Below are positions 42,119 to 50,617 of a stretch of DNA of 64,000 nucleotides, one piece after another. The notes below the pieces were generated by a model, which saw only the letters and a list, made by a program, of their open reading frames with translations, was not told where the DNA came from and did no database searches. The position numbers were made by a program, and so were the translations under genes. How positions within the stretch are numbered: the first letter of the stretch is position 1; every line of letters starts with the position of its first letter. The stretch lies in the NCBI GenBank assembly GCA_005879535.1, contig VBKI01000078.1:1-64000 (forward strand), in the 5' to 3' direction. This DNA is from Deltaproteobacteria bacterium (GTDB lineage Bacteria; Myxococcota; Myxococcia; Myxococcales; 40CM-4-68-19).

Positions 42119-42943
42119 ATGCGAGCCGTCGCCCGTTGGCTGGCCCTGCCTCTTCTCATCGTCACGTCGGTGATCGGGGTGCTCCTGGCAATCTCCCTGC
42201 GCTTGCCGATCGTTCCCGTGCTCGCGGCCGGAGGCGTGCTCTACGCCGCGATCGTCCTCGCGCTCGAGCGCTGGCTTCCCTACGCTCCGGAATGGCAGCG
42301 GCCCAAGGGAGACGTGCCCACCGACATCGCGCACCTGGTCGTCACCGGAGGCCTGATCGAGTTCGCGACCGCTTTCGGTCTCGCGCCACCCGCTGCGAAG
42401 GCGATCTGGCCGTCGAGCTGGCCGCTGGTGGCGCAGATCGCGCTCGCGCTGATCGCCACGGAGCTCCTCGACTACTGGATCCATCGCCTGCTTCATGGCC
42501 CGCTCTGGCGGTTTCATGCCGTCCACCACAGTGCACCGAGGATGTATTGGGTCAATTCCTGGCGCCTCCATCCGGTGGAGGCGGTCCTGTACTGGTGCTG
42601 CACCGTCGCTCCGCTGCTCGTGCTGGGCGCGCCGGAGGTGCCGCTGGTCGTCGTCTGGGCGGCGACGACCGTCTTCCGCATGGTCCAGCATTCGAACGTC
42701 GACGTCCGGCTGGGACCGCTGAATTGGGTGCTCGCAGGGCCCGAGCTGCACCGCTGGCACCACTCGCGCGACCGGACCGAATCGGAGGCGAACTACGGGA
42801 ATGCGCTGATCGTGTGGGACGTCGTCTTCGGCACGCGCCGCCTTCCTGACCGCGCGCCGCCGCTCGACGTCGGCCTCGCCGGAAAGCCGTACCCCTCGGC
42901 GTACGGCGCGCAGATTCTCGCTCCGTTTCGCGGGCTGCCCTAG
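42119..42943 (+). CDS. sterol desaturase/fatty-acid hydroxylase superfamily protein
   Basis: A 274-residue integral membrane di-iron enzyme. About four TM helices (RWLALPLLIVTSVIGVLLAI; VPVLAAGGVLYAAIVLALE) surround the His boxes: DYWIHRLLHGPLW, FHAVHHSAPRMYW, MVQHSNVDVRLG and ELHRWHHSRDRTESEANYGN. These give the expected eight or so His ligands. Members hydroxylate or desaturate long-chain lipids (sterols, ceramides, carotenoids, alkylglycerols). Here it probably tailors the product of the adjacent KS/CLF pathway. It starts 5 bases after the radical SAM gene, and its 3' end overlaps the convergent LCAT-like gene by 4 bases. Confidence 0.9.
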   Translation: MRAVARWLALPLLIVTSVIGVLLAISLRLPIVPVLAAGGVLYAAIVLALERWLPYAPEWQRPKGDVPTDIAHLVVTGGLIEFATAFGLAPPAAKAIWPSSWPLVAQIALALIATELLDYWIHRLLHGPLWRFHAVHHSAPRMYWVNSWRLHPVEAVLYWCCTVAPLLVLGAPEVPLVVVWAATTVFRMVQHSNVDVRLGPLNWVLAGPELHRWHHSRDRTESEANYGNALIVWDVVFGTRRLPDRAPPLDVGLAGKPYPSAYGAQILAPFRGLP

Positions 42944-44115
42944 GAGCAGGCGGGATTGCCGGCGAGAGGGAGCCCGGTGCCTCGGCGAACGTCAAGATGC
43001 GTTTCGGGAATCGCGCGGTCGGTGGCGAGCAGCGCTTCGAGGACGAGGCGGTGAACGTCGCGATCCGCTGGCAGCGCCCGGTGCTCGTTGGACTCGACGA
43101 ACCACACGCGTTGCGGGTCGAGGGACGGCAATCCCTGAAGGCTGCGCACCGGCACCGCCGAATCGCCCGGCTCGTATGCGAAACGAAGGCGCGGATCGTC
43201 GGGCCGCGGCTCGCAAGGCGGGAACGTCGCGCGGCCGCGCTGGACGATGCAGCGCGTGGCCGTCGGCAGGTTGCGCGCGCCGATGACGAACGAATCGGGA
43301 TGCGTGACCTGCGCGATCGTGCGTTGCAAGCGCGCTGCCGTTTCCAGTCGGCGCGCCAGATCGGTCACGCCGGGATCGAGCTGCAACCTCTGCCAGGTAT
43401 CGGGATCGTAGAGGTCGATGTCGAGCGATGCGCCATCTGCGTCCACGAAGACGCGCTCTTCCCGGTGCGGAAGAGCGTCCCATACTGTCTGGAAACGGGC
43501 CACGGCAGATCCGGAAAAGCTCTTGCCGAGCGGCGCCGGTCGGACTCCCTCGGCGATGTACCAGAGCGCGCTGAACGCTCCCCGCTGCGGCGTGCCCACG
43601 TAGACGATGCGCCGCACCGGCGCGTTGCCCTGCGCGAGGAGCCAGCGGATGGCGAGCCCGCCCGTCGACATTCCGATCAGATCGAACCGCTCGTGGCCCG
43701 CGCCGCGCAGCCGCTCGAGCAACTCCGCGAGCTGCTCGCCAACCTCGGTGACGCCGCCTCGCCAGTCGTATTCGAAGACCTGCAGATCTTCGCCAAGCAC
43801 GTATCCGCCCACGCCGGTGAGGAAGCGAAGCATGCCGCCGAAGACGTCGTAGTCGAGCAGACCTGGAATGACGGTGAAGCCTCGCAGCAACCCGGCGGCG
43901 TGGATTCCCGGATCGTCTCCGAGCGGCGGGCCAAAATAGAGCCGCCGCGCGCTTCCCCAGGCGAGCCGGCCGCATGGGTCCGCGAGGCGCGTTCCGAGAA
44001 TGCTGGGCACGAGCACCACGGGGGTCCGCTCCGCAGTCAGCCGGGCGCGCCGGCGCAACAGGCGGATGCGCAGCGGAAGCCGGTGGATCCTTTCGTACAG
44101 CCGGTTGAGGAGCAT
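42940..44115 (-). CDS. lecithin:cholesterol-acyltransferase-like alpha/beta hydrolase
   Basis: A 391-residue protein with the LCAT/PDAT-type start VVLVPSILGTRLADPCGRLA and lid region, YDWRGGVTEVGEQLAELLER, and the nucleophile elbow LIGMSTGGLAIRWLLAQ. Later YEPGDSAVPVRSLQGLP supplies the acid (G-D-x-x-V-P is a family hallmark), and the His is probably in SNEHRALP. LCAT relatives move acyl chains between lipids or hydrolyse phospholipids. No signal peptide is visible; the N-terminus is Arg-rich. Last gene of the nine-gene (-) operon, 3 bases after the ACP gene. It may release or transfer the finished acyl chain. Confidence 0.85.
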   Translation of the reverse strand: MLLNRLYERIHRLPLRIRLLRRRARLTAERTPVVLVPSILGTRLADPCGRLAWGSARRLYFGPPLGDDPGIHAAGLLRGFTVIPGLLDYDVFGGMLRFLTGVGGYVLGEDLQVFEYDWRGGVTEVGEQLAELLERLRGAGHERFDLIGMSTGGLAIRWLLAQGNAPVRRIVYVGTPQRGAFSALWYIAEGVRPAPLGKSFSGSAVARFQTVWDALPHREERVFVDADGASLDIDLYDPDTWQRLQLDPGVTDLARRLETAARLQRTIAQVTHPDSFVIGARNLPTATRCIVQRGRATFPPCEPRPDDPRLRFAYEPGDSAVPVRSLQGLPSLDPQRVWFVESNEHRALPADRDVHRLVLEALLATDRAIPETHLDVRRGTGLPLAGNPACS

Positions 44116-44118
44116 GGA

Positions 44119-44526
44119 TCAGGCCGCGTCGGCAGGCGCCGCGCCCATCTTTGCGCGCACGAGGTTCACGAACGTCTGTACCGAGAAGAGGCTGAGGATT
44201 TGTACCGGCCGCAGCCCCGGGTGGATGCGGGCTGCCGCTTCGGGCATCAGCTCGCGAAGCCGGGCGAGGCCTTGCTCGGAAACCACCCCGCCGGGAGCGA
44301 ACTCCTCGTCGCTCATCTCTCCGCGCGCAGCGCGCTCCATCTCGCCGCGGGTGATCTGGATGTGGAACTCGTGCTCGAGCTTGAAGACGATGTCGAGGAA
44401 GTCGAGCGACTCCGCCCCGAGATCGGCCATCAGGATCGAGTCGAGCCGCACGTCCGATGGGGACCGCGCGAGCGCTTCGGCGACGATCTCACGGACCCGC
44501 TCAGGTACGCGCGTCGATTCGCTCAT
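44119..44526 (-). CDS. acyl carrier protein, long form
   Basis: A 135-residue protein. The N-terminal ~85 residues form an ACP: VREIVAEALARSPSDVRLDS, then ADLGAESLDFLDIVFKLEHE, where the Ser in GAESLD is the phosphopantetheine attachment site. The C-terminal extension (VQILSLFSVQTFVNLVRAKM) resembles the last helix of an ACP placed after a roughly 35-residue insertion (GEMSDEEFAPGGVVSEQGLA), so the domain is about 50 residues longer than standard. ATG 44526 lies within the end of the nitroreductase gene (26-base overlap). It is presumably the shuttle for chains made by the two KS/CLF pairs upstream. Confidence 0.88.
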   Translation of the reverse strand: MSESTRVPERVREIVAEALARSPSDVRLDSILMADLGAESLDFLDIVFKLEHEFHIQITRGEMERAARGEMSDEEFAPGGVVSEQGLARLRELMPEAAARIHPGLRPVQILSLFSVQTFVNLVRAKMGAAPADAA

Positions 44527-45184
44527 CCTTGTCCCCTTGCTCGTCGTGCCACTGCACGACCTGGCTGATGGGCTTGCGCGGCCGCGCCTGAGGCGCTTCC
44601 GCCGGCCAGCCCAACGCGACGGCGCCGACCATCCGCCAGGGCGGCACGATGCGGAGCAGCGATTGGACCTCGTCGCGCGCAACCATCGGTCCCGCCATCC
44701 AGCAGGCGCCGAGCCCCTCCGCGTGCGCCTGCAGCAGGAGCGCCATGGTTGCCGCGCTCGTCGAGCAGAGCTCTGCCTGCATGGCAGAGGCGGTGGGAAG
44801 CGTCGCCGGATCGCCTCCGCCGGAGTGGATCAGCTCGGCGAGCAGGTCGGGATACTCCCGGTACTGGGGCACGACGATGGCTGCCGCCGTCTCCAGCGGC
44901 TCGAAGAAGAAGTCGCCGTAGCTGCCGAATTCCTCGGCATGGTGCGATCGACGAATGATGTCCTTCATCGCCTCCGTCCTGCTGCGCACGGCATCGACCA
45001 GCGCGGCGCGGATTGGAGCTGCGGTCACGACTGCGAACCGCCAGGGTTGGCGGTTGGTGCTCGACGGCGCCGTGATCGCGGCCTCCAGAATCCGCTCCAG
45101 CAGCGCGCGATCGATCGATCGCGGAGCGAAGACGCGGACGCTGCGGCGGCCGCGCAACCATTCGAGGTTCGTGGGGCCATTCAT
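44501..45184 (-). CDS. nitroreductase-family flavoprotein
   Basis: A 227-residue FMN-dependent protein. It shows RRSVRVFAPRSIDRALLERI (FMN phosphate-binding R-R-S-x-R), AAITAPSSTNRQPWRFAVVT and the later LLLQAHAEGLGACWMAGPMV with G-x-G-x-C-W. Nitroreductase-fold enzymes reduce enones, nitro groups or flavins, and some dehydrogenate heterocycles. Within this cluster no enoyl-ACP reductase of FabI/FabK type is present, so it is a candidate for the missing C=C reduction or an oxidation step (inference). ATGA overlaps link it to the FabG-like gene upstream; the ACP gene starts inside its 3' end. Confidence 0.88.
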   Translation of the reverse strand: MNGPTNLEWLRGRRSVRVFAPRSIDRALLERILEAAITAPSSTNRQPWRFAVVTAAPIRAALVDAVRSRTEAMKDIIRRSHHAEEFGSYGDFFFEPLETAAAIVVPQYREYPDLLAELIHSGGGDPATLPTASAMQAELCSTSAATMALLLQAHAEGLGACWMAGPMVARDEVQSLLRIVPPWRMVGAVALGWPAEAPQARPRKPISQVVQWHDEQGDKDERIDART

Positions 45185-45921
45185 TCGAGCTTGAACCCCC
45201 CGTCGACGTTCCAGACCTGGCCAGTCACGTAGCTTGCTTCATCGCTGCAGAGGAATGCGATCACGCGCGCCACTTCCTCGGCAGTGCCCGGCCTGCGCAA
45301 GAGGATACGCCGATTCACCTCGTCTCGCGCAAGGGCGAGCAGGTCCGCGGACATCGTGGTTTCGATGACGCCCGGCGCGACCACGTTGACGCGAATGCCC
45401 CGGGGAGCCAGCTCGACCGCGATCGAGCGCGCAAAGGCTTCGACCGCTCCCTTGGAACCGGCGTAGTTCGATTGCCCGCGGCCGGGGCGCTGGGCGGCAA
45501 CGGACGAGACGAGCACGATCGCTCCCCGCCGGCGCGCGATCATGTGCCGTGAGGCCGCCCGGCAGGCGTGGACCGCGCCGAGGAAGTTCACGCGCATCAC
45601 CTCGTCGAAGTCCGCGGGCTCGCTCGCGCCGAGCAGGGAGTCGCGCGTGACGCCCGCCGCGCAGACGAGCACGTCCGGCGGTCCCAGACCGGTGACCAGC
45701 TCCTCGCCAGTGCGCTGGACGTCGTTCCAAGCCGCCACATCGCCGCGGAGGAGCTGCGTGCTGACACCGAGCCGCGCAGCCTCTTCCGCCACCCGTGAGG
45801 CCGCGGCCTCGGAGCTTCGGAACCCGATGCCGACGGAGAGTCCGCGGCGTGCCAGCTCGAGGATCACGGCGCGGCCGATGCTGCCCGACGCTCCCGTGAC
45901 CCACGCGACGCCCGCGTTCAC
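45181..45921 (-). CDS. 3-oxoacyl-ACP reductase, FabG-like SDR
   Basis: A 246-residue classical SDR. Cofactor motif VTGASGSIGRAVILELAR, VCAAGVTRDSLL, catalytic Ser in IVLVSSVAAQRPGRG, and Y-x-x-x-K in NYAGSKGAVEAFARSI. NVVAPGVIETTMS and the end YVTGQVWNVDGGFKLE are typical of FabG. GFRSSEAAAS after the second strand suggests NADPH. It reduces the beta-keto group produced by the ketosynthases. It sits between the KS/CLF genes and the nitroreductase gene with 4-base overlaps on both sides. A second SDR of this kind is at 52901. Confidence 0.92.
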   Translation of the reverse strand: MNAGVAWVTGASGSIGRAVILELARRGLSVGIGFRSSEAAASRVAEEAARLGVSTQLLRGDVAAWNDVQRTGEELVTGLGPPDVLVCAAGVTRDSLLGASEPADFDEVMRVNFLGAVHACRAASRHMIARRRGAIVLVSSVAAQRPGRGQSNYAGSKGAVEAFARSIAVELAPRGIRVNVVAPGVIETTMSADLLALARDEVNRRILLRRPGTAEEVARVIAFLCSDEASYVTGQVWNVDGGFKLE

Positions 45922-47093
45922 GGGACCTCCACCCGGACGGCAGCGACCAGACCTGGCGCTCCCGCGCTGAGGAGCAGCGCGGACGTCTCTTCGGCGGGGG
46001 TTGGCACGGCGACCGGATGCAGAGCACCGGGTGCGGCATGTTCGAGTCCGGCGATGGACGGCAGCACGCCCCGGCGCAGGATCTCGGCCGCTGCGATCGC
46101 CTGGACCACGGGCGCGGCCGCGCCGAGACGGCCCAGCGACGCCGCGCTCGCCAGGAGTCGCGCCGATTCCGGCAACACGCCGGCGAGGGACTCGCGCTCG
46201 GCGAAATCCATCTCAGGTCGTGCCCAGGCCGCCCCGTCGACGATCCTTTCGCAATGAGAGACGAGCGCAGCGATTTCGGCGAGGCGCTGCGCTCGCGGTT
46301 CGCCGGAGGGAAGCGGGTCAGCGTCCACACCTGCTATGCAGGAGAGGAGCGGAAGTCCTTTCCCGGCGGCAGCTCGCACGAGGAGGACGGCCGCCGTGCC
46401 TTCGCTGGGCACCGCGCCCTCCGCCCGTTCATCGTAGGGCGGGCGCCAGTGGGTGAGGTCGGCGCGGGTGGCCACCCGGCGCTCGGTCAAGTCCGCCACC
46501 GACTGCGGATCGAGCAGCGAGTCATAGGCGACGACCAGCGCAGCGTCGACGGCGCCGGCCTCGAGAGCGCGCCCTGCGGCGCACAGCGCCTCGGCGCCGG
46601 CAATCGCTCCCGCAAAGGTGGCACCGTCGCCGCGGATCTGCAGGTCGATCGAGAGCAGGGCGTGCACGTTGTTGGAAAGCTGCTGCAGCATCCAGAACGG
46701 ATGCATCTGCGCGAGCCCCCGATCCCAAAGGCCGGCGCCGTCGTCTCGCTGCCGCGCGAGAGCGCGGACCAGGTCGTCCCAGCGCGCGCGGAGCCCACCG
46801 GTGGCGGCGAACAAAGCGGTGCGCTCGAGTCGCGGATCGCCCGGCGCGAAACCGGCGCCCGCCATCGCCTCGCGTCCGACTTCCAGCGCTAGGAGCCCGA
46901 CCCTGTCGAGGAACCGGTCGTTGCGGCAGGGCGCGGGCTGGTCCGGAATTGCGCACCGCAGCTGGCATGCTCCCGGGACCACATGCGGTGCGGGCTGGAC
47001 GGCGTGCTCCCCGGCGAGCCACCGCGACACGACGCGCTCGATCGAGCCGCCGAGCGGCGTGCGCCAGGCGCGGCCCGCAATTGCTGCGATCAT
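45918..47093 (-). CDS. ketosynthase-like protein without the active-site Cys (CLF-like)
   Basis: A 391-residue thiolase-fold protein that aligns along most of its length with ketosynthases but lacks the catalytic set. Where KS enzymes have TACSSG, it reads FAGAIAGAEAL, with Ala in place of Cys. The HGT(S/G)T loop is absent, and the K..GH motif is degenerate (AASLGRLGAAAPVVQ). The stretch AQMHPFWMLQQLSNNVHALL matches the chain-length-factor branch as seen in highly reducing type II systems. It probably pairs with the active KS encoded immediately upstream (ATGA overlap, 47090-48385). ATG 47093 follows GGAGGG. Its partner order (KS then CLF) is repeated upstream. Confidence 0.85.
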   Translation of the reverse strand: MIAAIAGRAWRTPLGGSIERVVSRWLAGEHAVQPAPHVVPGACQLRCAIPDQPAPCRNDRFLDRVGLLALEVGREAMAGAGFAPGDPRLERTALFAATGGLRARWDDLVRALARQRDDGAGLWDRGLAQMHPFWMLQQLSNNVHALLSIDLQIRGDGATFAGAIAGAEALCAAGRALEAGAVDAALVVAYDSLLDPQSVADLTERRVATRADLTHWRPPYDERAEGAVPSEGTAAVLLVRAAAGKGLPLLSCIAGVDADPLPSGEPRAQRLAEIAALVSHCERIVDGAAWARPEMDFAERESLAGVLPESARLLASAASLGRLGAAAPVVQAIAAAEILRRGVLPSIAGLEHAAPGALHPVAVPTPAEETSALLLSAGAPGLVAAVRVEVP

Positions 47094-48385
47094 TTCCGCC
47101 CTCCAGGGTGTCCGAGCGCCAGGCAAACGTTCTGGCCACCGAAGCCGAACGAATTGGAGAGGGCGACGTCAATCGTTGCATGCCGCGGTTGCTCGCCGAT
47201 CACTGGCAGCGGGCAGTCCGGATCGGGCTCGCGGTGATGCGCGGTGCCGGGAAGAAGATCCCGCTGGAAGGCAAGCAAGCACGAGGCCAGCTCGATCGCT
47301 CCGGACGCGGACATCAGATGCCCGACCGCGCCCTTGATCGAGCTGACGGGGATGCGTTCCGCCTGTGCACCGAACGCTCCGCGAATGGCGCGGGCCTCCG
47401 CGGGATCGTTCAGCGGCGTGCCGGTGCCGTGCGCGTTGACGTACCCGACTTCCGCCGGTGAAAGACCGGCGCGAGAGAGTGCCAGCTCCATGGCGCGGCG
47501 CGCGGCGGCGCCGTCGGGCCGCGGCGTGGTCGCGCGATACCCGTCTTGCGTGCTGCCCCAGCCCAGCACGCGAGCGAGGGCAGTGGCTCCGCGCGCCTCC
47601 GCACGGCGCTCGTCCTCGACGACGAACATGGCGGCGCCCTCACCGATGGCGAGGCCGTCGCGGCGGCGATCGAATGGGCGGCATGCGTCCGGCTCGTTGC
47701 GCGGCGAAGGCGCTCCAATGCGCGCCAGTCCGCCGATACCCAACGGATTGACCATGGAGTCCGTCCCGCCGCAAACCACGACGTCCGACTCGCCGCGCTC
47801 GACGAGAGCCGCGGCGTGCGCCACGGCCAGCCCGCCGGCGGCGCAGGCGCTCGCGTGGATCACGGCGAGACCGCGCAGCTCGAGCAATTGCCGGACGGAG
47901 CGGGCGGCGAGATCGACAGGCGAGCGGAACCGTACGAAGGGAAGCGAGGCCGCGGCCTGGGCTGTCCAGTCGATCGCACCCTCGCGCCAGATCGGCGCGA
48001 AATCTTCGAGAAAGGCCTGCTCGAGTCCGATGGCGATCGACAGCGAGGCGTGTTGCTCGGCGGGGCCACAGCCTGCTGCGCGCCAGGCCTCGGCGGCCGC
48101 CAGCAGCGCGAACGGAACCTTGCGGTCTCGCAACGACCCGTCGCGCTCCAGGTCGTGCACGAGCAGATCCGCGGGCCCAAATCCGGCCAACTTTCCGGCG
48201 AGCCACGCAGGCGCGATGGTGGAGAGAGGGACCTCGCCTGCGACGCGCACCGGAAAGTGGCTCGCGTCGAACGAGCGGATGGGTCCGACCGCGGCGCGCC
48301 CTGCAGCGAGCGCATCGAGCAACGGCTGCAGACCCACGCCGAAGGGGGACACGACGCCCGCGCCGCTGATGACCGCCCGCCTCAC
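47090..48385 (-). CDS. beta-ketoacyl synthase (KS, active-site complete)
   Basis: A 431-residue KAS II-type condensing enzyme. The triad is intact: nucleophile in VIHASACAAGGLAVAHAAAL, first His in YVNAHGTGTPLNDPAEARA, second His with Lys in SSIKGAVGHLMSASGAIELA. It ends NSFGFGGQNVCLALGH. It decarboxylates an extender-ACP and condenses it with an acyl primer. GTG 48385 overlaps the stop of the preceding CLF-like gene (GTGA) and follows a GGGGGGG stretch. The longer frame from ATG 48421 would overlap that gene more and adds an unrelated leader. It forms a KS/CLF pair with the next gene, judging by order and coupling. Confidence 0.92.
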   Translation of the reverse strand: MRRAVISGAGVVSPFGVGLQPLLDALAAGRAAVGPIRSFDASHFPVRVAGEVPLSTIAPAWLAGKLAGFGPADLLVHDLERDGSLRDRKVPFALLAAAEAWRAAGCGPAEQHASLSIAIGLEQAFLEDFAPIWREGAIDWTAQAAASLPFVRFRSPVDLAARSVRQLLELRGLAVIHASACAAGGLAVAHAAALVERGESDVVVCGGTDSMVNPLGIGGLARIGAPSPRNEPDACRPFDRRRDGLAIGEGAAMFVVEDERRAEARGATALARVLGWGSTQDGYRATTPRPDGAAARRAMELALSRAGLSPAEVGYVNAHGTGTPLNDPAEARAIRGAFGAQAERIPVSSIKGAVGHLMSASGAIELASCLLAFQRDLLPGTAHHREPDPDCPLPVIGEQPRHATIDVALSNSFGFGGQNVCLALGHPGGRK

Positions 48386-49419
48386 GGCCCCCCCTGCCGC
48401 AGCACGACGCTCCCGATGCACCCATCGACGCCCGCGCTCAACACCAGGGCCGTCTCGCCGGATTTCAGCAAATCCAGGGCGGCAACCCAGGCCAACGGGG
48501 GTGCTGCTGCCAGCGAATCGCCGAGCGTCAGGCTCACATCGATCGTGCGACAGGCGCTGCAGCGGCTGGCGGCAAGATCGGAAAGGAGCGCTCGGGCCGG
48601 CGCTCCCCAGGGCGCGAGCACGACCAGATCGGCGTGCGAGGGAAGCGTCAGCGATGCGATGTCGCCGCCCTCGCGAACGGCGGCCACCGACCGGAGGAGC
48701 GCGAGCGGGCGCTCCGACCGCCGGCAGAGCGCGAGGACTGCCGCTCCTTCACCCGGCATCAGGCCCCGATTTGCGAAGCCGTCGCGAACGAGCTCTGCCC
48801 AGGTGATCGGGTGCAGCGCAGTGTCGGCCCCGCCTGCCACCGCGCGATCGCAGTCTCCTTCGAGAAGGGAATGCACCGCCTCGGCCAAAGCCGTTACGGT
48901 GCCTGCGCCGCGCGAGAAGAAGGCTCCGTTCGGACCGCCGAGCCCTTCGAGGATGGCTCCGTGACAGAGCGAGAAATTGTTGAGGGTCTGGAAGGTGAAG
49001 AGCGGGTTGCAAGCTGCGATTCCGCGCTCACCGAGCTTTTCGAGCGACAGCGCGCCTTCGCGGACGCTCTCTGCGAGGATGCACGGTACGTCCTGCATCG
49101 CGACGCCCGAGGCGCCGACTCCCATCCAGGCGCCGATCTCCTCGCGACGATCATGAAAGCCGGCATCGACCAGGGCCTCCCGCATTGCGATGGCGCCCAG
49201 GCGCGCGGCTCGTGACATCAGCTTGCGAGCGCGCGCATCGCCCGCGTCCAACCTCGAGGGGACCTCGCTGACCGAGGAGCAAAGCACGCCGGGATGCGAG
49301 GCGGCCAACTCCACCGAAGGCGCCACCGCCAGCTTGACGAGAGACTTCCCCAACCCGCGCCAGCCCACCCCGTAGGCGCTGACCGCGCCGGCGCCGACGA
49401 TGGCAACGGCGTCGCTCAT
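48382..49419 (-). CDS. ketosynthase-like protein without the active-site Cys (second CLF-like)
   Basis: A 345-residue protein, short for a KS. The start VAIVGAGAVSAYGVGWRGLG and the central CNPLFTFQTLNNFSLCHGAI, PNGAFFSRGAGTVTALAEAV and DCDRAVAGGADTALHPITWA place it in the KS/CLF superfamily. The Cys position of TACSSG is occupied by Arg in FFSRGAG, and no HGTxT loop exists. The C-terminal quarter is reduced (SLTLGDSLAAAPPLAWVAAL). It is therefore non-condensing on its own and probably the heterodimer partner of the KS encoded just upstream (49416-50615, 4-base overlap). It shares the N-P/H-P...Q-x-L-(N/S)-N pattern with the CLF-like protein at 45918. Confidence 0.83.
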   Translation of the reverse strand: MSDAVAIVGAGAVSAYGVGWRGLGKSLVKLAVAPSVELAASHPGVLCSSVSEVPSRLDAGDARARKLMSRAARLGAIAMREALVDAGFHDRREEIGAWMGVGASGVAMQDVPCILAESVREGALSLEKLGERGIAACNPLFTFQTLNNFSLCHGAILEGLGGPNGAFFSRGAGTVTALAEAVHSLLEGDCDRAVAGGADTALHPITWAELVRDGFANRGLMPGEGAAVLALCRRSERPLALLRSVAAVREGGDIASLTLPSHADLVVLAPWGAPARALLSDLAASRCSACRTIDVSLTLGDSLAAAPPLAWVAALDLLKSGETALVLSAGVDGCIGSVVLRQGGP

Positions 49420-50615
49420 GCCGCCCTCGCCAGCACGAGACTGCAGTTCGCGCCGCCGAAGGCGAACGCATTCACCAGCGCCGCGTCGACCCGCATCGTC
49501 ACTGCCCGTCCCATCACATGCGAAAGCGAGCAGTCCGGGTCGGGTTGTTCGAGGCCGGCAGTGGGGAGAACGGTTCCCCTCGCGACCGCCTCCGCGCCGG
49601 CGAGGAATCCGAGCGCTCCTGCCGCTGCGATCGTGTGACCGAGTGCGCCCTTGACGGAGCTGACGCGAACCGTGCCCAGCCTCTCACCGAAGACCGCTTG
49701 CAACGCCCGGGCCTCGACGGCATCGTTGAGCGGCGTCGAGGTGCCGTGCGCCTGGACGACCTCGACCGAGTGCCGGCCGGCATCGGCGAGCGCGAGGCGC
49801 ATGGCGCGGATGGCGCCGCCTCCGTCGGGCGCCGGGGCCGTGATGTGGTGCGCATCCAGCGTGCGGCCCACACCCTCGAGCTCGACGGCCGCAGGACGGC
49901 AGGACAGCACCGCCATGGCGGCACCCTCGCCGAGCACGAACCCGTCGCGCCGGTGGTCGAAGGGTCGCGATACGCCCGAAGCGCTCAGGGCGCCCAGCAA
50001 ACCGAACGCGGCGAGGAGCAATGGATCGACATCCGCGCCCACGCCGCCACAGAGCGCCACGTCGCATTCGCCGGCGCGCAGGGAACGAGCCGCCTCGATG
50101 ATGGCGGCGGCTCCGGAAGCGCAGGCGAGCGACACGGTCGCGCAGGGACCGCGCGTCCCGAATTCGGCGGCGAGCCGGAAGGCCACCGCGGCGGGCGAGA
50201 CCTCGCCCGGAGCGAGCGCCGATGCGCGCGCCTGCAGCGCCTTGATCAGCCGCGACTCATCCAGCCCTTGGTCGCGCGCGGACGCCCGCGCGAGCGCGAC
50301 CAGCGTCTCGAAGTCCGGCCGGCCCGTCTCTGCACCGACGAAGACCCCGATTCGCTCGGCAGGCGTGCTCTTCAGCCCCGCCGCGTCCCACGCCTCGCGC
50401 GCCGCGGGCAGCGCGAACGAAAGGCGGCGATCGGGCGCGCCGGGCGGGACCCGATCGATCGCCGCCGCATGGGAAGAAGGAAAACCGGTCGCATCGAAGA
50501 CGCGCACCGGCTGCACGGCGGAAGCGCCATCCGCCAGCGCAGCGCACGTCTGAGGCCAGGTTGCGCCGAGCGCGGTGAACGCACCGACTCCGTTGACGAA
50601 CACGGGCCGCCGCAC
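49416..50615 (-). CDS. beta-ketoacyl synthase (second KS, active-site complete)
   Basis: A 399-residue condensing enzyme. Catalytic Cys in TVSLACASGAAAIIEAARSL, His in VVQAHGTSTPLNDAVEARAL, Lys/His in SSVKGALGHTIAAAGALGF, and the glycine-rich end NAFAFGGANCSLVLARAA. It belongs to the FabF-like/type II PKS KS-alpha group. GTG 50615 is 2 bases after the FabZ-like stop. With the CLF-like gene that follows it forms the first of two KS/CLF pairs. Two non-identical pairs suggest that two chain-extension stages, or two chain lengths, are handled by one operon, as in some highly reducing type II polyene systems (inference). Confidence 0.92.
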   Translation of the reverse strand: MRRPVFVNGVGAFTALGATWPQTCAALADGASAVQPVRVFDATGFPSSHAAAIDRVPPGAPDRRLSFALPAAREAWDAAGLKSTPAERIGVFVGAETGRPDFETLVALARASARDQGLDESRLIKALQARASALAPGEVSPAAVAFRLAAEFGTRGPCATVSLACASGAAAIIEAARSLRAGECDVALCGGVGADVDPLLLAAFGLLGALSASGVSRPFDHRRDGFVLGEGAAMAVLSCRPAAVELEGVGRTLDAHHITAPAPDGGGAIRAMRLALADAGRHSVEVVQAHGTSTPLNDAVEARALQAVFGERLGTVRVSSVKGALGHTIAAAGALGFLAGAEAVARGTVLPTAGLEQPDPDCSLSHVMGRAVTMRVDAALVNAFAFGGANCSLVLARAA

Positions 50616-50617
50616 CG

